A DNA stretch of 64,000 nt from positions 8,807 to 72,806 of the forward strand of contig CAZKCM010000015.1 in assembly GCA_964551315.1 (NCBI GenBank), written 5' to 3'. Positions within the stretch are counted from its first letter, which is position 1; each line of letters starts with the position of its first letter. This document shows, one piece after another, positions 26,097 to 35,278 of this stretch. The position numbers and the translations under genes are program-made. The DNA comes from Virgifigura sp964551315. Lineage in GTDB: Bacteria; Pseudomonadota; Alphaproteobacteria; Dongiales; Dongiaceae. The notes under the pieces are model-generated. The model was given only the letters and a program-made list of their open reading frames with translations, had not been told where the DNA came from and made no database searches.

Positions 26097-26963
26097 GTGA
26101 TCGCTTCGAGAACGGATCACCGGCGCGGCCTCGCGCTGACGATCACGGGCGTGCTCGTGTTGAGCCCGGATGCGCTGTTCCTGCGGTTGCTCGAGCTCGA
26201 TCCTTGGACCATCGTGTTCTGGCGGGGGCTGCTGACGGCGGCGGGACTCGCCGTGGGGCTCGCGGTCTTTGGCGAGGGCGGCCTCGTCCACGCCTTCCGG
26301 GCGATCGGAGCGGCCGGTGTGGTTCTGGCCGTCCTGTGGGCGGGCAACGCGATCTTCTTCATCGTCGCGATCACGCACACCACCGTCGCCAACACGCTGG
26401 TCATTATCGCCGCCGCACCGATGATCGCCGCGGCGCTCAGCCATCTGTTCCTGCGCGAGCCCGTGGAGCCGGAGACCTGGGCCGCGACCGTCCTGGCGTT
26501 CCTCGGCATCGCCGTCGTCGTTTGGGACGGGCTTGGCAGGGGCAGGGTGATCGGCGACGCCGCGGCGCTTGCCACCGCCTGCTTCGTGGCCGGCACGCTC
26601 ATCGTGCTGCGGCGAGCCCGGTCCGTGAACATGGTGCCGGCAACGGCGCTGGGCGGGCTGTTTGCGGCGGTTGCGGTCGCCGGGATCGCCAGTCCGTTTG
26701 CCGTGAATGCCGAGGATGCGCTGGTGCTTGGGGTGACGGGGCTCGTCGTGCTGCCAATCGCGTTCGGCCTCATCACGCTTGGTCCGCGCTACCTCCCGGC
26801 GCCGGAGGTCAGCCTTTTGATGCTCCTGGAAACCGTTCTCGGGCCGATTCTCGTCTGGCTGGTGCTCGGCGAAGGCGCCTCGATCGCGACCCTCTGGGGC
26901 GGTGCCATCGTCGTCGTCACGCTGGGGGCGCACGCGCTGATTCGTCTCCGGAATGCCCGCTGA
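26097..26963 (+). CDS. EamA-family (DMT) permease
   Basis: 288 residues with about ten membrane helices in two EamA halves (GVLVLSPDALFLRLLELDPW at the first, PIAFGLITLGPRYLPAPEVS in the second, with the usual ending LLETVLGPILVWLVLGE). These are metabolite exporters or importers. GTG 26097 has GGGAAG about 9 bases upstream. The substrate is not predictable. It converges on the response-regulator gene. Confidence 0.85.
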   Translation: MIASRTDHRRGLALTITGVLVLSPDALFLRLLELDPWTIVFWRGLLTAAGLAVGLAVFGEGGLVHAFRAIGAAGVVLAVLWAGNAIFFIVAITHTTVANTLVIIAAAPMIAAALSHLFLREPVEPETWAATVLAFLGIAVVVWDGLGRGRVIGDAAALATACFVAGTLIVLRRARSVNMVPATALGGLFAAVAVAGIASPFAVNAEDALVLGVTGLVVLPIAFGLITLGPRYLPAPEVSLLMLLETVLGPILVWLVLGEGASIATLWGGAIVVVTLGAHALIRLRNAR

Positions 26964-27005
26964 TCCGCGGTCCCGGCGGATTGCCCGAAACGCATTCGCG
27001 TCCGG

Positions 27006-27371
27006 TCAGCCGAGGAAGTGGCGAACGGTGGCCAGGAAGGGCTCCGGCCGAATCGGCTTTTCCAGATAGGCGTCACAGCCATTCCCCTGCGCCAGGCGTT
27101 GCCCCTGCTTCGTCGGGAAAGCGCTGACGGCAATGATCGGAATCGACCGCAGGTCCGAATCCTGCTTGGCGCGGCCGGCCGCCTCGCGACCGCACATGAC
27201 GGGCAGTTCGAGGTCCATGATGATGAGGTCGGGCCGGCGGGAACGAGCGAGCGCCAAGCCTTCCGCTCCGTCCGCCGCGTGCAAGGTCTCGTAGCCCTGC
27301 GCCTGCAACAGATCCGAGAACAGCCTCGCGTTCAATTCATTGTCGTCAACGACCAGTATCGTCCAATTCAT
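27006..27371 (-). CDS. single-domain response regulator (CheY/DivK-like)
   Basis: 121 residues, only a receiver domain. The acidic pair is in ILVVDDNELN, the phospho-acceptor Asp in LIIMDLELPVMCG, the Thr/Ser switch in IIAVSAFPT and the lysine in AYLEKPIRPEPF. The phrase VDDNELNARLFSDLL resembles DivK, the cell-fate phospho-relay regulator of Alphaproteobacteria. ATG 27371 has AGGATC 7 bases upstream. No kinase adjoins it; a link with either sensor kinase in this window is only a guess. Confidence 0.85.
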   Translation of the reverse strand: MNWTILVVDDNELNARLFSDLLQAQGYETLHAADGAEGLALARSRRPDLIIMDLELPVMCGREAAGRAKQDSDLRSIPIIAVSAFPTKQGQRLAQGNGCDAYLEKPIRPEPFLATVRHFLG

Positions 27372-27564
27372 CGCAAGATCCTGAATTCCGTCTGGGTGAA
27401 TGTCACGCGAAGCAGCAACCTGTATCTGTTGTCGTGGAAATGCAGTGATCAACGTCACAGTTCCGGATTATTCGGTTCTCGCGAGTACATCATCCGACAT
27501 TTGCGACTCTGTTCGCCCGCCGGACGATTCGGCCCGGTCGAGTATTTTGCCATTGGCCGGATCG

Positions 27565-28869
27565 TCACGGTTCGGCGGCCAAGCGTTCGGAATCGGGCCG
27601 CCCCGAGCCCGACTCCGCACTGTCTTCGTTCCGATCCTCTTCGTCGGTCGGGGCAGGGGCGAGGGTCGCCGCCATGGGCGAAGCGGTCGGCGGGACAGAG
27701 ATGTAGGGGCCCTGCTCCTCGAGCGGCGGGGCGGGGCGCCGGAACATGCGGTAGACGGCGAACAGGCCGATGGCCGTGTGCATAGCCGCGAGATAGAGGA
27801 AGAACCCGGCGGCGCCCAGCCCCGACATCACCCACGCAACGGTGATCGGCCCGAAAATCGCGCCGATGCCGAAGACCAGCACCAGCCCGCTGCTCGCTGC
27901 CACCATCTGGTCCGGCCGGAGGAAGTCGTTGGTGTGGGCAACGCAGAGCGAATACATCGGCAGGGACAGCCCGCCGAACAGGCAGACGAGGGCGAAAAGA
28001 CCGGTCTTTGAGACGGCGGAGACCGGAACCGCCCCGAGCGCGGCCGCGGCCGCCAGGACGGTCACCGTGGTGATGACCCGCCGGCGATCGAACCGATCCG
28101 AAAACCGGCCGACCGGCCATTGGAGCGCGATGCCCCCGAGGATCATCGCCGACATGAACAGAGAGATCTCGGGAACGGAAAGCCCTATCTCCGCGCCGTA
28201 GACCGCCCCCATCCCGAAGAACGCGCTTTGGGCGAGACCGACGCCCAGGCAGCCGAGGACCCCCAGCGGCGAAACCCGATAGAGCTGCCGCAGGCCGACG
28301 GAGACGGGCGCGGCGAAGCTCGGCGCCGGACCGGTCGTCAGCAGGACCGGCAGGACCGACAGGGAGATCAGGATCGAGATAAGCGTGAACAGCTCGAATC
28401 CGCTCGGCGGCGCCAGATTCAAGAGGAACTGCCCGCAGATCAGGCCGATATACTGGATGACCATGTAGATCGAGAGGAGCTGGCCCCGGGTCTCGTTCGT
28501 GCTGCGATCGTTGAGCCAGCTCTCGGCGACGATGTAGAGGCCGGCGTAGCAGAAGCCGGTGACGATCCGCATCCCGGTCCAGGTCACCGGATCGACGAAC
28601 ACCGCGTGGATCAGCGCGGCCACGCTTGCCAGCGAGGCAAGGGCGCCGAAGACCCGGGCGTGGCCCACGCGGCCGACCGCCCGAGGCGCCAGAGTCGAGC
28701 CGGCGAGGAAGCCGATGTAGTAGCCGGACATGACCAAACCGGTGACCGCCGTCGGGAAACGTTCCGCCGCGGCCCGGATGCCGAGCAGGCTTCCCTGCAG
28801 ACCGTTGCCCATCATAATGAAGGCGATGCCGAGCAGCAGTGCCCAGGTGGCCGCGACGGCGGTGCGCAT
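27565..28869 (-). CDS. major facilitator superfamily transporter (YcaD-like)
   Basis: 434 residues with twelve predicted helices and a hydrophilic C-terminal tail of about 50 residues rich in Pro, Glu and Asp. The inter-helix motif GRFSDRFDRRRV between the halves and AESWLNDRSTNETRGQLLS after helix 5 match the YcaD-like MFS branch. Its substrate is unknown. ATG 28869 begins directly at the first helix. Confidence 0.85.
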   Translation of the reverse strand: MRTAVAATWALLLGIAFIMMGNGLQGSLLGIRAAAERFPTAVTGLVMSGYYIGFLAGSTLAPRAVGRVGHARVFGALASLASVAALIHAVFVDPVTWTGMRIVTGFCYAGLYIVAESWLNDRSTNETRGQLLSIYMVIQYIGLICGQFLLNLAPPSGFELFTLISILISLSVLPVLLTTGPAPSFAAPVSVGLRQLYRVSPLGVLGCLGVGLAQSAFFGMGAVYGAEIGLSVPEISLFMSAMILGGIALQWPVGRFSDRFDRRRVITTVTVLAAAAALGAVPVSAVSKTGLFALVCLFGGLSLPMYSLCVAHTNDFLRPDQMVAASSGLVLVFGIGAIFGPITVAWVMSGLGAAGFFLYLAAMHTAIGLFAVYRMFRRPAPPLEEQGPYISVPPTASPMAATLAPAPTDEEDRNEDSAESGSGRPDSERLAAEP

Positions 28870-29009
28870 GGGGTCCCCCGATTTCCTGCTCGGCTGCCTG
28901 TGTAGCAGAAGCGGCCGCCGATCCCATCAAGATTATTCGCGTGAGAACCGGACCTTGCCGCGCCGGTCGTCGCGCCCCGGCCGGAGGCCGAGAGAATGCG
29001 GGCTTCGGT

Positions 29010-29963
29010 CTATGACCTGTACTGCACCCCCGGCAGGACGCAGAGCATCTCGAACAACAGGTTGGCGCCGGTCAGCGCGGTGTTGCCGGACGGGTCGTAG
29101 GGCGGGGAGACCTCGACCAAGTCGCCCCCGACGATGTCGAGCCCGCGGCAGCCGCGGATGATCTCGAGGCCCTGCGCGGTGGTGAGACCGCCGATCTCCG
29201 GCGTGCCGGTGCCGGGGGCGTAGGCCGGGTCGAGTCCGTCGATGTCGAAGCTCAGATAGACCGGGCCGCCGCCCACCTGTTCGCGCACCTCTGCCATCAG
29301 AGGGGCCAGCGATTTGTGCCAGCATTCTTCGGCCTGGACGACCCGGAAGCCCTGGGCGCGCGGCCAGTCGAAGTCCTCGGCGGCGTAGCCGGTGCCGCGC
29401 AGCCCGATCTGCACCACCCGCTTGCCGTCGAGCAGCCCTTCCTCGACGGCCCGGCGGAACGGCGTGCCGTGGGCGATTCGCTCGCCGAACATATGCTCGT
29501 TGATGTCGGCGTGGGCGTCGACATGGACAAGGCCCACCGGGCCGTACTTCTTGCGCATGGCGCGGAGGATCGGCAGGACGATGGTGTGGTCGCCGCCGAG
29601 GGTGAGCGGCCGGCACCCGGCGGCGAGAATCTCGTCATAGGCTTGCTCGATGATCTCGACGCTCTTGGCAAGATTGAAGGTGTTGATGGCGATGTCGCCG
29701 ATGTCGGCCACCGCCAGGCTGTCGAAGGGCGCCGCGCGCGTCGCCATGTTGTAGGGGCGGATGAGACAGGACTCGGCGCGGATTGCGCGCGGCCCATGCC
29801 GCGTGCCGGCGCGGTTCGAGGTGCCGATGTCGAGCGGCACCCCGACGAAGCAGGCGTCGAGCCCTTCGGCGCTGGTCTTGCTCGGCAGCCGCATCATCGT
29901 CGCCGGGCCGCCGAAGCGGGGCATCTGGTTGCCGCCGAGGGGCTGATAGAGAGTCTTGGTCAT
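29010..29963 (-). CDS. agmatinase/ureohydrolase family enzyme
   Basis: 317 residues with the binuclear manganese motifs of the arginase/agmatinase fold: GGDHTIVLP, DAHADINEH and SFDIDGLDPAYAPGTGTPE. Such enzymes release urea from agmatine, guanidinobutyrate, arginine or related guanidino compounds; the sequence features favour agmatinase or guanidinobutyrase over arginase but do not fix the substrate. ATG 29963 is preceded by AAGAGG. It lies 2.4 kb from the polyamine-type ABC importer and an aminotransferase, a setting that suggests catabolism of agmatine-like compounds (inference). Confidence 0.8.
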   Translation of the reverse strand: MTKTLYQPLGGNQMPRFGGPATMMRLPSKTSAEGLDACFVGVPLDIGTSNRAGTRHGPRAIRAESCLIRPYNMATRAAPFDSLAVADIGDIAINTFNLAKSVEIIEQAYDEILAAGCRPLTLGGDHTIVLPILRAMRKKYGPVGLVHVDAHADINEHMFGERIAHGTPFRRAVEEGLLDGKRVVQIGLRGTGYAAEDFDWPRAQGFRVVQAEECWHKSLAPLMAEVREQVGGGPVYLSFDIDGLDPAYAPGTGTPEIGGLTTAQGLEIIRGCRGLDIVGGDLVEVSPPYDPSGNTALTGANLLFEMLCVLPGVQYRS

Positions 29964-30068
29964 GTCGGCCTCTTGTTCTCCCGCCGCGCAGTGGAAACGC
30001 TTTCCGCTGCCGGCGTCTTATATAGATCAGGACGGGGCGCCCTGCACGCGAGAGAAGGACGATGGAAC
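29964..30068. promoter_or_regulatory. divergent promoter region
   Basis: A 105-bp gap between the ureohydrolase gene (minus) and the DUF6152-type gene (plus). It must hold both promoters. A TATATAGAT stretch near 30018-30026 is the likeliest -10 region for the plus-strand operon. No operator is recognised. Confidence 0.4.
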
Positions 30069-30440
30069 ATGCTCAAAAGGCGGATGTGCAGAAGCGTTCT
30101 CACCGCTGCGCTGGTCGCTTCGGCGCTTGGCGCGGCCTCGATCGTCGAGGCACATCACGGGTGGAGCAGCTACGATTCGACCAGGCTGCTGACGCTTACC
30201 GGCACCGCACGGGAGGTCGTGATCGAGAATCCGCACGGCATGCTTAGGCTCGAAACCCCCGACAAGACCTGGACGATCGTGCTGTCGCCGCCCTCGCGCA
30301 TGGAGCGCCGCGGCCTGCCGCGCGAGTCGATCGAAGTGGGTGAGGAGGTGACGGTCGAGGGCTACCCGCACCAAAGCGTCGTGGACGAGCTGCGGGCCGA
30401 ACGCATCACCATCGACGGCCAGACCGTCGAGCTGCGCTGA
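30069..30440 (+). CDS. periplasmic DUF6152-like protein
   Basis: 123 residues. A signal peptide (1-28, basic start then LTAALVASALGAASIVEA) precedes HHGWSSYD, the histidine pair and tryptophan found at the mature start of the DUF6152 family. The rest is a small beta-rich domain (LTGTAREVVIENPHG, VTVEGYPH). Function unknown; the His pair might bind metal. ATG 30069 has GAAGGA at about 9 bases. Its stop overlaps the start of the next membrane gene (TGATG), so they form a two-gene operon. Confidence 0.7.
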   Translation: MLKRRMCRSVLTAALVASALGAASIVEAHHGWSSYDSTRLLTLTGTAREVVIENPHGMLRLETPDKTWTIVLSPPSRMERRGLPRESIEVGEEVTVEGYPHQSVVDELRAERITIDGQTVELR

Positions 30441-30937
30441 TGGAGCACGCCGACATGTCGGGGCCGGCTTGGCTCCTGGCGCTCGAATCCTCGGCGGTGG
30501 GGCAGGCCATGCGCCAATGGACCTGGCTCTACCCCTTGGTCGAGACGGCGCATATCTTCGGTTTCGTGCTTCTGGTCGGCGCCATCACGCTCTTCGACCT
30601 CCGGCTTCTCGGATTCGGCCGGGCGCTCCCGGCGGACCTGCTCGCGGGGCTGGTGCTTCCGGTGCCTGTTGTCGGCTTCGTCCTGGCGCTCACGACCGGG
30701 ACGCTGCTGTTCACCGCCGAGGCAACGGCCTATGCCCGCAATCCGGCCTTTCTTGCGAAGCTCGGTCTGATCGCGGTCGGACTCGCGAACATCCTGGTCT
30801 TTCACCTCGGGCCCTACCGGGCAATCCGTCACTGGGGGTCGGAGGTGCTGCCGCCCGCGGCGCGGCTGGCCGGGCTCTTGTCGCTGGTCCTGTGGTTCGC
30901 GGCGGTCGCTTCGGGTCGGCTGATCGCCTATGTCTGA
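30440..30937 (+). CDS. DUF6644-like integral membrane protein
   Basis: 165 residues with four membrane helices. The first has WTWLYPLVETAHIFGFVLLV with a histidine, and another helix ends FHLGPYRAIRHWG. The His-bearing helices resemble small haem- or quinone-associated membrane proteins, but no such role is shown. It is coupled to the DUF6152-like gene by the overlap TGATG, a pairing I have seen before between these families. Confidence 0.7.
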   Translation: MEHADMSGPAWLLALESSAVGQAMRQWTWLYPLVETAHIFGFVLLVGAITLFDLRLLGFGRALPADLLAGLVLPVPVVGFVLALTTGTLLFTAEATAYARNPAFLAKLGLIAVGLANILVFHLGPYRAIRHWGSEVLPPAARLAGLLSLVLWFAAVASGRLIAYV

Positions 30938-31130
30938 GGATCTGCGACAACGCCTTGCCTGACCGGCGTCTTTCCGGCGGAAGGGGAAACTCTCGTGTCG
31001 TGGGCCGGAGAGGGCGTGCCGCCGAGGTTACCGGTCATTCGCGGTCGACTTGGGAACGCGTCCCTGTTGCCGCCGGCCGGCGGATCGCGCACCATCCGCG
31101 CCCGAACCAGCGAACTGGGTGTTGATCATC

Positions 31131-32309
31131 ATGAGATTCTCTTCTTTCGTCGAGCGCATTGGCGGCGAGGGCGCTGCAGCCTGGGGCATCCATTCGCGGG
31201 CGGTCGAGCGGAAGCGTCGGGGCGACGACGTCATCCTCCTCAGCATCGGCGATCCCGATTTCGACACGCCGGCGCCGGTCGTCGATGCCGCAATCGCGGC
31301 GCTGCGGGCCGGGCGGACGCATTACACGGACCTTGTCGGGGAACCGGAGCTGCGGCGTGCCATCGCCGACCACCACAGCCGCACCACCGGCCAGCCCGTG
31401 GGGCCGGACCGGGTGGTGGTCGTCGCCGGTGCGCAATGCGCATTGTTCTGCGCCGCTTTGTGCCTCGTCGAGCCCGGCGACGAGATCATTGTGCCGGAGC
31501 CGATGTACGTCACCTATGAAGCCGTCATCGGGGCCAGCGGCGCGCGGCTCGTCACGGTGCCGCTGCGGCCCGAGCGCGGCTTCCATCTGGATCCGCGCGA
31601 CCTCGCCGATGCCGTCACCGAGCGAACCTGCGCCGTACTCCTCAACACGCCCCACAATCCGACCGGCGCCGTGATGACGCGGGAAACGCTGGAGGCGGTC
31701 GCCGATATCTGCATCCGTCATGACCTCTGGCTGATCTCCGACGAGGTGTACAGCACGCTCACCTTCGAGCGGCCGCATGTCAGCCCCTGCGGTCTGCCCG
31801 GAATGGGCGAGCGCACCATCACCGTGAACAGCCTGTCGAAGTCGCATGCCATGACCGGCTGGCGGATCGGCTGGCTGGTCGCGCCGGCCGCGATGGTCCC
31901 GCATGTGGCGAACCTTGCCCTCTGCATGCTCTATGGCTGCCCCGGCTTCGTACAGGACGCCGCCGTCGTAGCCCTGGAGACGGAACTGCGCGAAGTTGAG
32001 GTGATGCGCGAGGCCTACCGGACCCGCCGCAACCTCCTCCACGGTCGGCTCAACGAAACCCCGGGCCTGCGCTGCGGCCTGCCTGAGGGCGGGATGTTCC
32101 TCATGCTCGACGTGCGCGAGACCGGGCTCTCGGCCTATGACTTCGCCGACGGCCTGCTCGACGCGACCGGGGTGTCGGTCCTTGCCGGCGATGCCTTCGG
32201 CCCGAGCGCAGCCGGTCACGTCCGGGTCAGCCTCTGCGTTCCGGAAGACGGCTTGCTCGAGGCCTGCGACCGGATCGCCCGCTATGTACGGGAGAACGCG
32301 AAAATATGA
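31131..32309 (+). CDS. class I/II aminotransferase (AspC-like fold)
   Basis: 392 residues. PLP-enzyme features: HYTDLVGEPELRRAIADHH, NTPHNPTGAVMT, LISDEVYS, the lysine in VNSLSKSHAMTGWRIGW and a C-terminal HVRVSLC arginine. Aspartate/aromatic-type aminotransferases look like this; the substrate is not determined. ATG 31131 begins at the family N-terminus but has a poor ribosome site. The next gene's reading frame begins before its stop, so it may be the first gene of the ABC importer operon and act on an imported amine or amino acid. Confidence 0.8.
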   Translation: MRFSSFVERIGGEGAAAWGIHSRAVERKRRGDDVILLSIGDPDFDTPAPVVDAAIAALRAGRTHYTDLVGEPELRRAIADHHSRTTGQPVGPDRVVVVAGAQCALFCAALCLVEPGDEIIVPEPMYVTYEAVIGASGARLVTVPLRPERGFHLDPRDLADAVTERTCAVLLNTPHNPTGAVMTRETLEAVADICIRHDLWLISDEVYSTLTFERPHVSPCGLPGMGERTITVNSLSKSHAMTGWRIGWLVAPAAMVPHVANLALCMLYGCPGFVQDAAVVALETELREVEVMREAYRTRRNLLHGRLNETPGLRCGLPEGGMFLMLDVRETGLSAYDFADGLLDATGVSVLAGDAFGPSAAGHVRVSLCVPEDGLLEACDRIARYVRENAKI

Positions 32310-32398
32310 GTTGGAACCGCCGGGAAGTTCACGCATCCTCCGACGGGAAGCCCGGTCGGAACCGGGTGTCTATTCAAGAGCTTGCAGGGAGACAGGAT

Positions 32399-33493
32399 AT
32401 GCGGGCCGCATCGCGTTCGCTCTTGCCTTTTACACGCCGACGCTTTCTCGGCACCGGTGCCGCGGCACTGGCTCTGGCCGGCACGGCCGGCCTGTCGCGG
32501 CGGGCGCGCGCCGCCGAGGAACTGAATGTTCTGGTCTGGTGTGACCACACCGACGCGGCGCTGCTCCAGCCGTTCGAGGAGGCGTTCAACACCCGAATCA
32601 ACGTCAAGGACTACCAGGAGACGGGCGCCGCGCTCGCGATCCTGGAGCAGTCCCGGCCGGGCGACTGGGATGTGTTCGTCGTCGATTCCGTGGATGTCCG
32701 CCGGGTGGCCGAGCGCGGACTGCTGGCGGAGCTCCCGGACGCGGAGATGCCGTGGGACGATATCTTCCCGGAGCTGCGCGCGCCCGAATTGCATTACATC
32801 GACGGCAAGCTCTACGCCATGCCGGAAAAGTTCGGCTACAACGCGATCGCCTACAACAACGAGAAGGTGGATCCCGCCGATGTCCGCCGCGCGGACATCA
32901 TGTGGAACCCGAAATACTCGGGCCGCATCGCGATCTACGACTACTACATCCCGGCGATGGAGATGGTCGCGCTGGGCATGGGCACGAAGCCGCAGGATCT
33001 CACCTCCGAGCATCTGCCGGCGATCCGGCAGAAGCTTCTGGACATGAAGAAGCTCGCCTCGGTCATCGGCGACGTGCCGACGGTCCAGAACGCGCTGGTG
33101 ACCGGTGCGGCCGACATCATCGTCGCGGGCGGGGAGTTCGTCGTTGCCGGGCTGATGGAGGAGAATCCGGCCCTCGACTGGACGATCCCGGAATCGGGCG
33201 GCATCCGCTGGATGCAGGCGATCGGCGTCTTCGCCGATTCCAACCGCAAGGATCTCGCCACCGAGTTCGTGAAGTATGTTGTCGGCGCGCAAGGGCAGGC
33301 GGCCCTGGCAACGGCGAGCTGCTACTGGGCGATGCCGGCGAACCGGACGGCCGCCCTCGACGCGGCGCAGAAGAAGCGCCTGCGCTGGGACGAACAGCCC
33401 GGATTCATCGCGAACTCCCATCCCTACTTCATCCCCGACGAAACGCTTGACGCGGAGATGCTCGAAGTCTGGACGGAGTTCCTGCAAGCCTAG
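32399..33493 (+). CDS. ABC transporter substrate-binding protein, spermidine/putrescine (PotD) type
   Basis: 364 residues. A Tat-type signal (TRRRFLGTGAAALALAGTAG) ends near ARAAEELNVL, sending a folded protein to the periplasm. The mature part has the PotD-like pattern: ELNVLVWCDH, DVFVVDSVDVRRVAERGLL, KFGYNAIAYNNEKV. It would bind a polyamine, agmatine or similar cation and deliver it to the permeases at 33627 and 34496. ATG 32399 has AGGGAGACAGGA upstream. A 133-bp repeat-containing spacer separates it from the permease genes. Confidence 0.85.
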   Translation: MRAASRSLLPFTRRRFLGTGAAALALAGTAGLSRRARAAEELNVLVWCDHTDAALLQPFEEAFNTRINVKDYQETGAALAILEQSRPGDWDVFVVDSVDVRRVAERGLLAELPDAEMPWDDIFPELRAPELHYIDGKLYAMPEKFGYNAIAYNNEKVDPADVRRADIMWNPKYSGRIAIYDYYIPAMEMVALGMGTKPQDLTSEHLPAIRQKLLDMKKLASVIGDVPTVQNALVTGAADIIVAGGEFVVAGLMEENPALDWTIPESGGIRWMQAIGVFADSNRKDLATEFVKYVVGAQGQAALATASCYWAMPANRTAALDAAQKKRLRWDEQPGFIANSHPYFIPDETLDAEMLEVWTEFLQA

Positions 33494-33626
33494 ATGAAAA
33501 ATCCCCGCCTTCAAGGGGAGAGGGGCGGGTGAGGGGGCGGCACACATGCGGGCACCGTAGGGGCGGGTTTGAAACCCGTCCCTACGCGGTCGATCAGGGC
33601 TCCTTCCTCTCCCGCAAGGCGAGAGC
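33494..33626. repeat. intergenic repeat element inside the ABC transporter operon
   Basis: Three parts: a G-rich block AAGGGGAGAGGGGCGGGTGA (33513-33532), an inverted repeat at 33556-33586 with 15-base arms (CGTAGGGGCGGGTTT around one base, one mismatch), and a third block with short self-complementary arms (CTCTCCCGCAAGGCGAGAG). Blocks of this kind recur as dispersed intergenic repeats in many high-GC bacteria. The inverted repeat forms a hairpin that may lower expression of the permeases relative to the binding protein. Confidence 0.6.
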
Positions 33627-34496
33627 ATGGGGAATTCGGAGTTGGAGCCGAGAGTCACCAATCTGAAACGCTGGGCGATCTATCCCGCGCTGCTCTGGAC
33701 GGCGCTGTTCTTTGCTCTGCCTCTCGCCGCGATGCTGGCGCTAAGCTTTACCGAGACGGTCGCCGGCCGGACGGTGTCGCATTTCTCGCTGGCGAATTAC
33801 GCGGCATTCTTCGAGCGGGCCGACGGCGCGTTCGTGCGCGCGCTCGTCAATTCGCTCGAAGTGACGGTCGCGACCACAGTGCTCAGCATCCTGGTCGCTT
33901 ATCCGCTCGCCTATATTCTCGCCTACCGCGTGCCGCGACGCTGGCAGCGTTTTCTGCTGGTGCTGATCGTCCTGCCGTTCTGGACCTCTTACGTGATCCG
34001 GTCTTACAGCTGGCTGCTCGTGCTGTCGGAGAACGGCGTTCTCAATCAGGCACTGCTCGGCCTCGGCCTGATCGACGCGCCGGTCGGCCTGGGGAACAAC
34101 CGGGGCGCCACGATCCTCGGGTTCGTGCATTTCTTCACGATGCTGCTGACGCTCACGATCTACGCCAATCTCGTGCAGATCCGGGACTCTTACAGGAAGG
34201 CCGCGGCAGATCTCGGGGCTTCGGCGGCGCAGATCTTTCTGCGCATCACCCTGCCCCTCAGTTTGCCGGGCGTCGCCGTCGGGGCTTTTCTGACCTTCGT
34301 GCTGGCGATCGGTGATTACATCACGCCACAGATCCTCGGCGGCAGCAGGGAGCTTCTGCTGCCGCAGGCGATCATGCTGCAGATCGGTCGCCGGGCCGAT
34401 TTCCCCTTCGCGTCGGCACTCAGCATGGTGCTGATGCTGGTCGTGACCGCCGCTTTCCTGCTGTTCGCCCGCAGGCTGAAGATGGAGCGGATCTGA
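33627..34496 (+). CDS. ABC transporter permease, PotB type
   Basis: 289 residues, six membrane helices. The cytoplasmic coupling loop (EAA motif) reads KAAADLGASAAQIFLRITLP, where it contacts the ATPase. Belongs to the spermidine/putrescine permease group. ATG 33627 has GCGAGAG just upstream. Its stop overlaps the start of the next permease (TGATG), showing translational coupling. Confidence 0.85.
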   Translation: MGNSELEPRVTNLKRWAIYPALLWTALFFALPLAAMLALSFTETVAGRTVSHFSLANYAAFFERADGAFVRALVNSLEVTVATTVLSILVAYPLAYILAYRVPRRWQRFLLVLIVLPFWTSYVIRSYSWLLVLSENGVLNQALLGLGLIDAPVGLGNNRGATILGFVHFFTMLLTLTIYANLVQIRDSYRKAAADLGASAAQIFLRITLPLSLPGVAVGAFLTFVLAIGDYITPQILGGSRELLLPQAIMLQIGRRADFPFASALSMVLMLVVTAAFLLFARRLKMERI

Positions 34497-35278
34497 TGCG
34501 GCTGCGCGACCTGCCGGCGATCGTCTACCTCGTGACGGCGTTCACCTTTGTCTTCCTGCCGGTGGTGGTGCTGGTCCAGTTCTCCTTCCAGGATGGGATC
34601 CTGCCGGTGCCACCGTTCAAGGGCTTCAGCACACGGTGGTATGAGCGGGTTCTGGAGAACCGGCGCCTGATGGAGGCGCTCTGGAACTCCGTGCTCGTCG
34701 GCCTGCTGTCGTCTCTGACGGCGACCGTGCTGGGGTTTCTTGCGGCCTATGGTCTCGCCCGCGGTCGACCGCGTTGGTCCAGCGTGGTGCAGTACATGCT
34801 GATGGCGCCGATCACCGTTTCCTACCTCATCATCGGCATGGGACTGTTGATCACGTTCAATGCCATCGGCCTGGGCAAGTCGCTGCTGGCCGTTGGCATC
34901 GGCCATGTCGTGATCAACCTGCCGCTTGCCTTCGCCATCCTCTATTCGCAGATGGGCGAACACCAGGCGAATATCGAGCGCGCGGCGCACGACCTCGGCG
35001 CAAGCGACCTGCAGACGCTTCTGCTCGTGACGGTACCGATGCTGTGGCCGGCGCTGCTGGCCGCCTTCTTCATCGCTTTCACCCTTTCCTGGGACGAGTT
35101 CGTGATCGCCTTTCTCCTGAGCCGTTTCGATGTCACCCTGCCGGTCGTCATCTGGAGCATGCTGCGGTCCGGGCTGAGCCCGGAACTCAATGCGGCCGGC
35201 ACGCTGGTGTTCGGAATTTCGTTCCTTCTCGCCTTGGCGGTCGGGCTGATGCTGCGGCGGGGGCGGAAGAATGATTGA
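34496..35278 (+). CDS. ABC transporter permease, PotC type
   Basis: 260 residues, six helices, with the coupling loop RAAHDLGASDLQTLLLVTVP. Forms the heterodimeric channel with the permease at 33627. It overlaps the previous gene by 1 base and the ATPase gene by 8 bases. Confidence 0.85.
   Translation: MRLRDLPAIVYLVTAFTFVFLPVVVLVQFSFQDGILPVPPFKGFSTRWYERVLENRRLMEALWNSVLVGLLSSLTATVLGFLAAYGLARGRPRWSSVVQYMLMAPITVSYLIIGMGLLITFNAIGLGKSLLAVGIGHVVINLPLAFAILYSQMGEHQANIERAAHDLGASDLQTLLLVTVPMLWPALLAAFFIAFTLSWDEFVIAFLLSRFDVTLPVVIWSMLRSGLSPELNAAGTLVFGISFLLALAVGLMLRRGRKND

Noticed and set aside
33494..33626. CRISPR array
   Set aside because: There is one palindrome and no regular repeat-spacer series; no cas genes are in the window.
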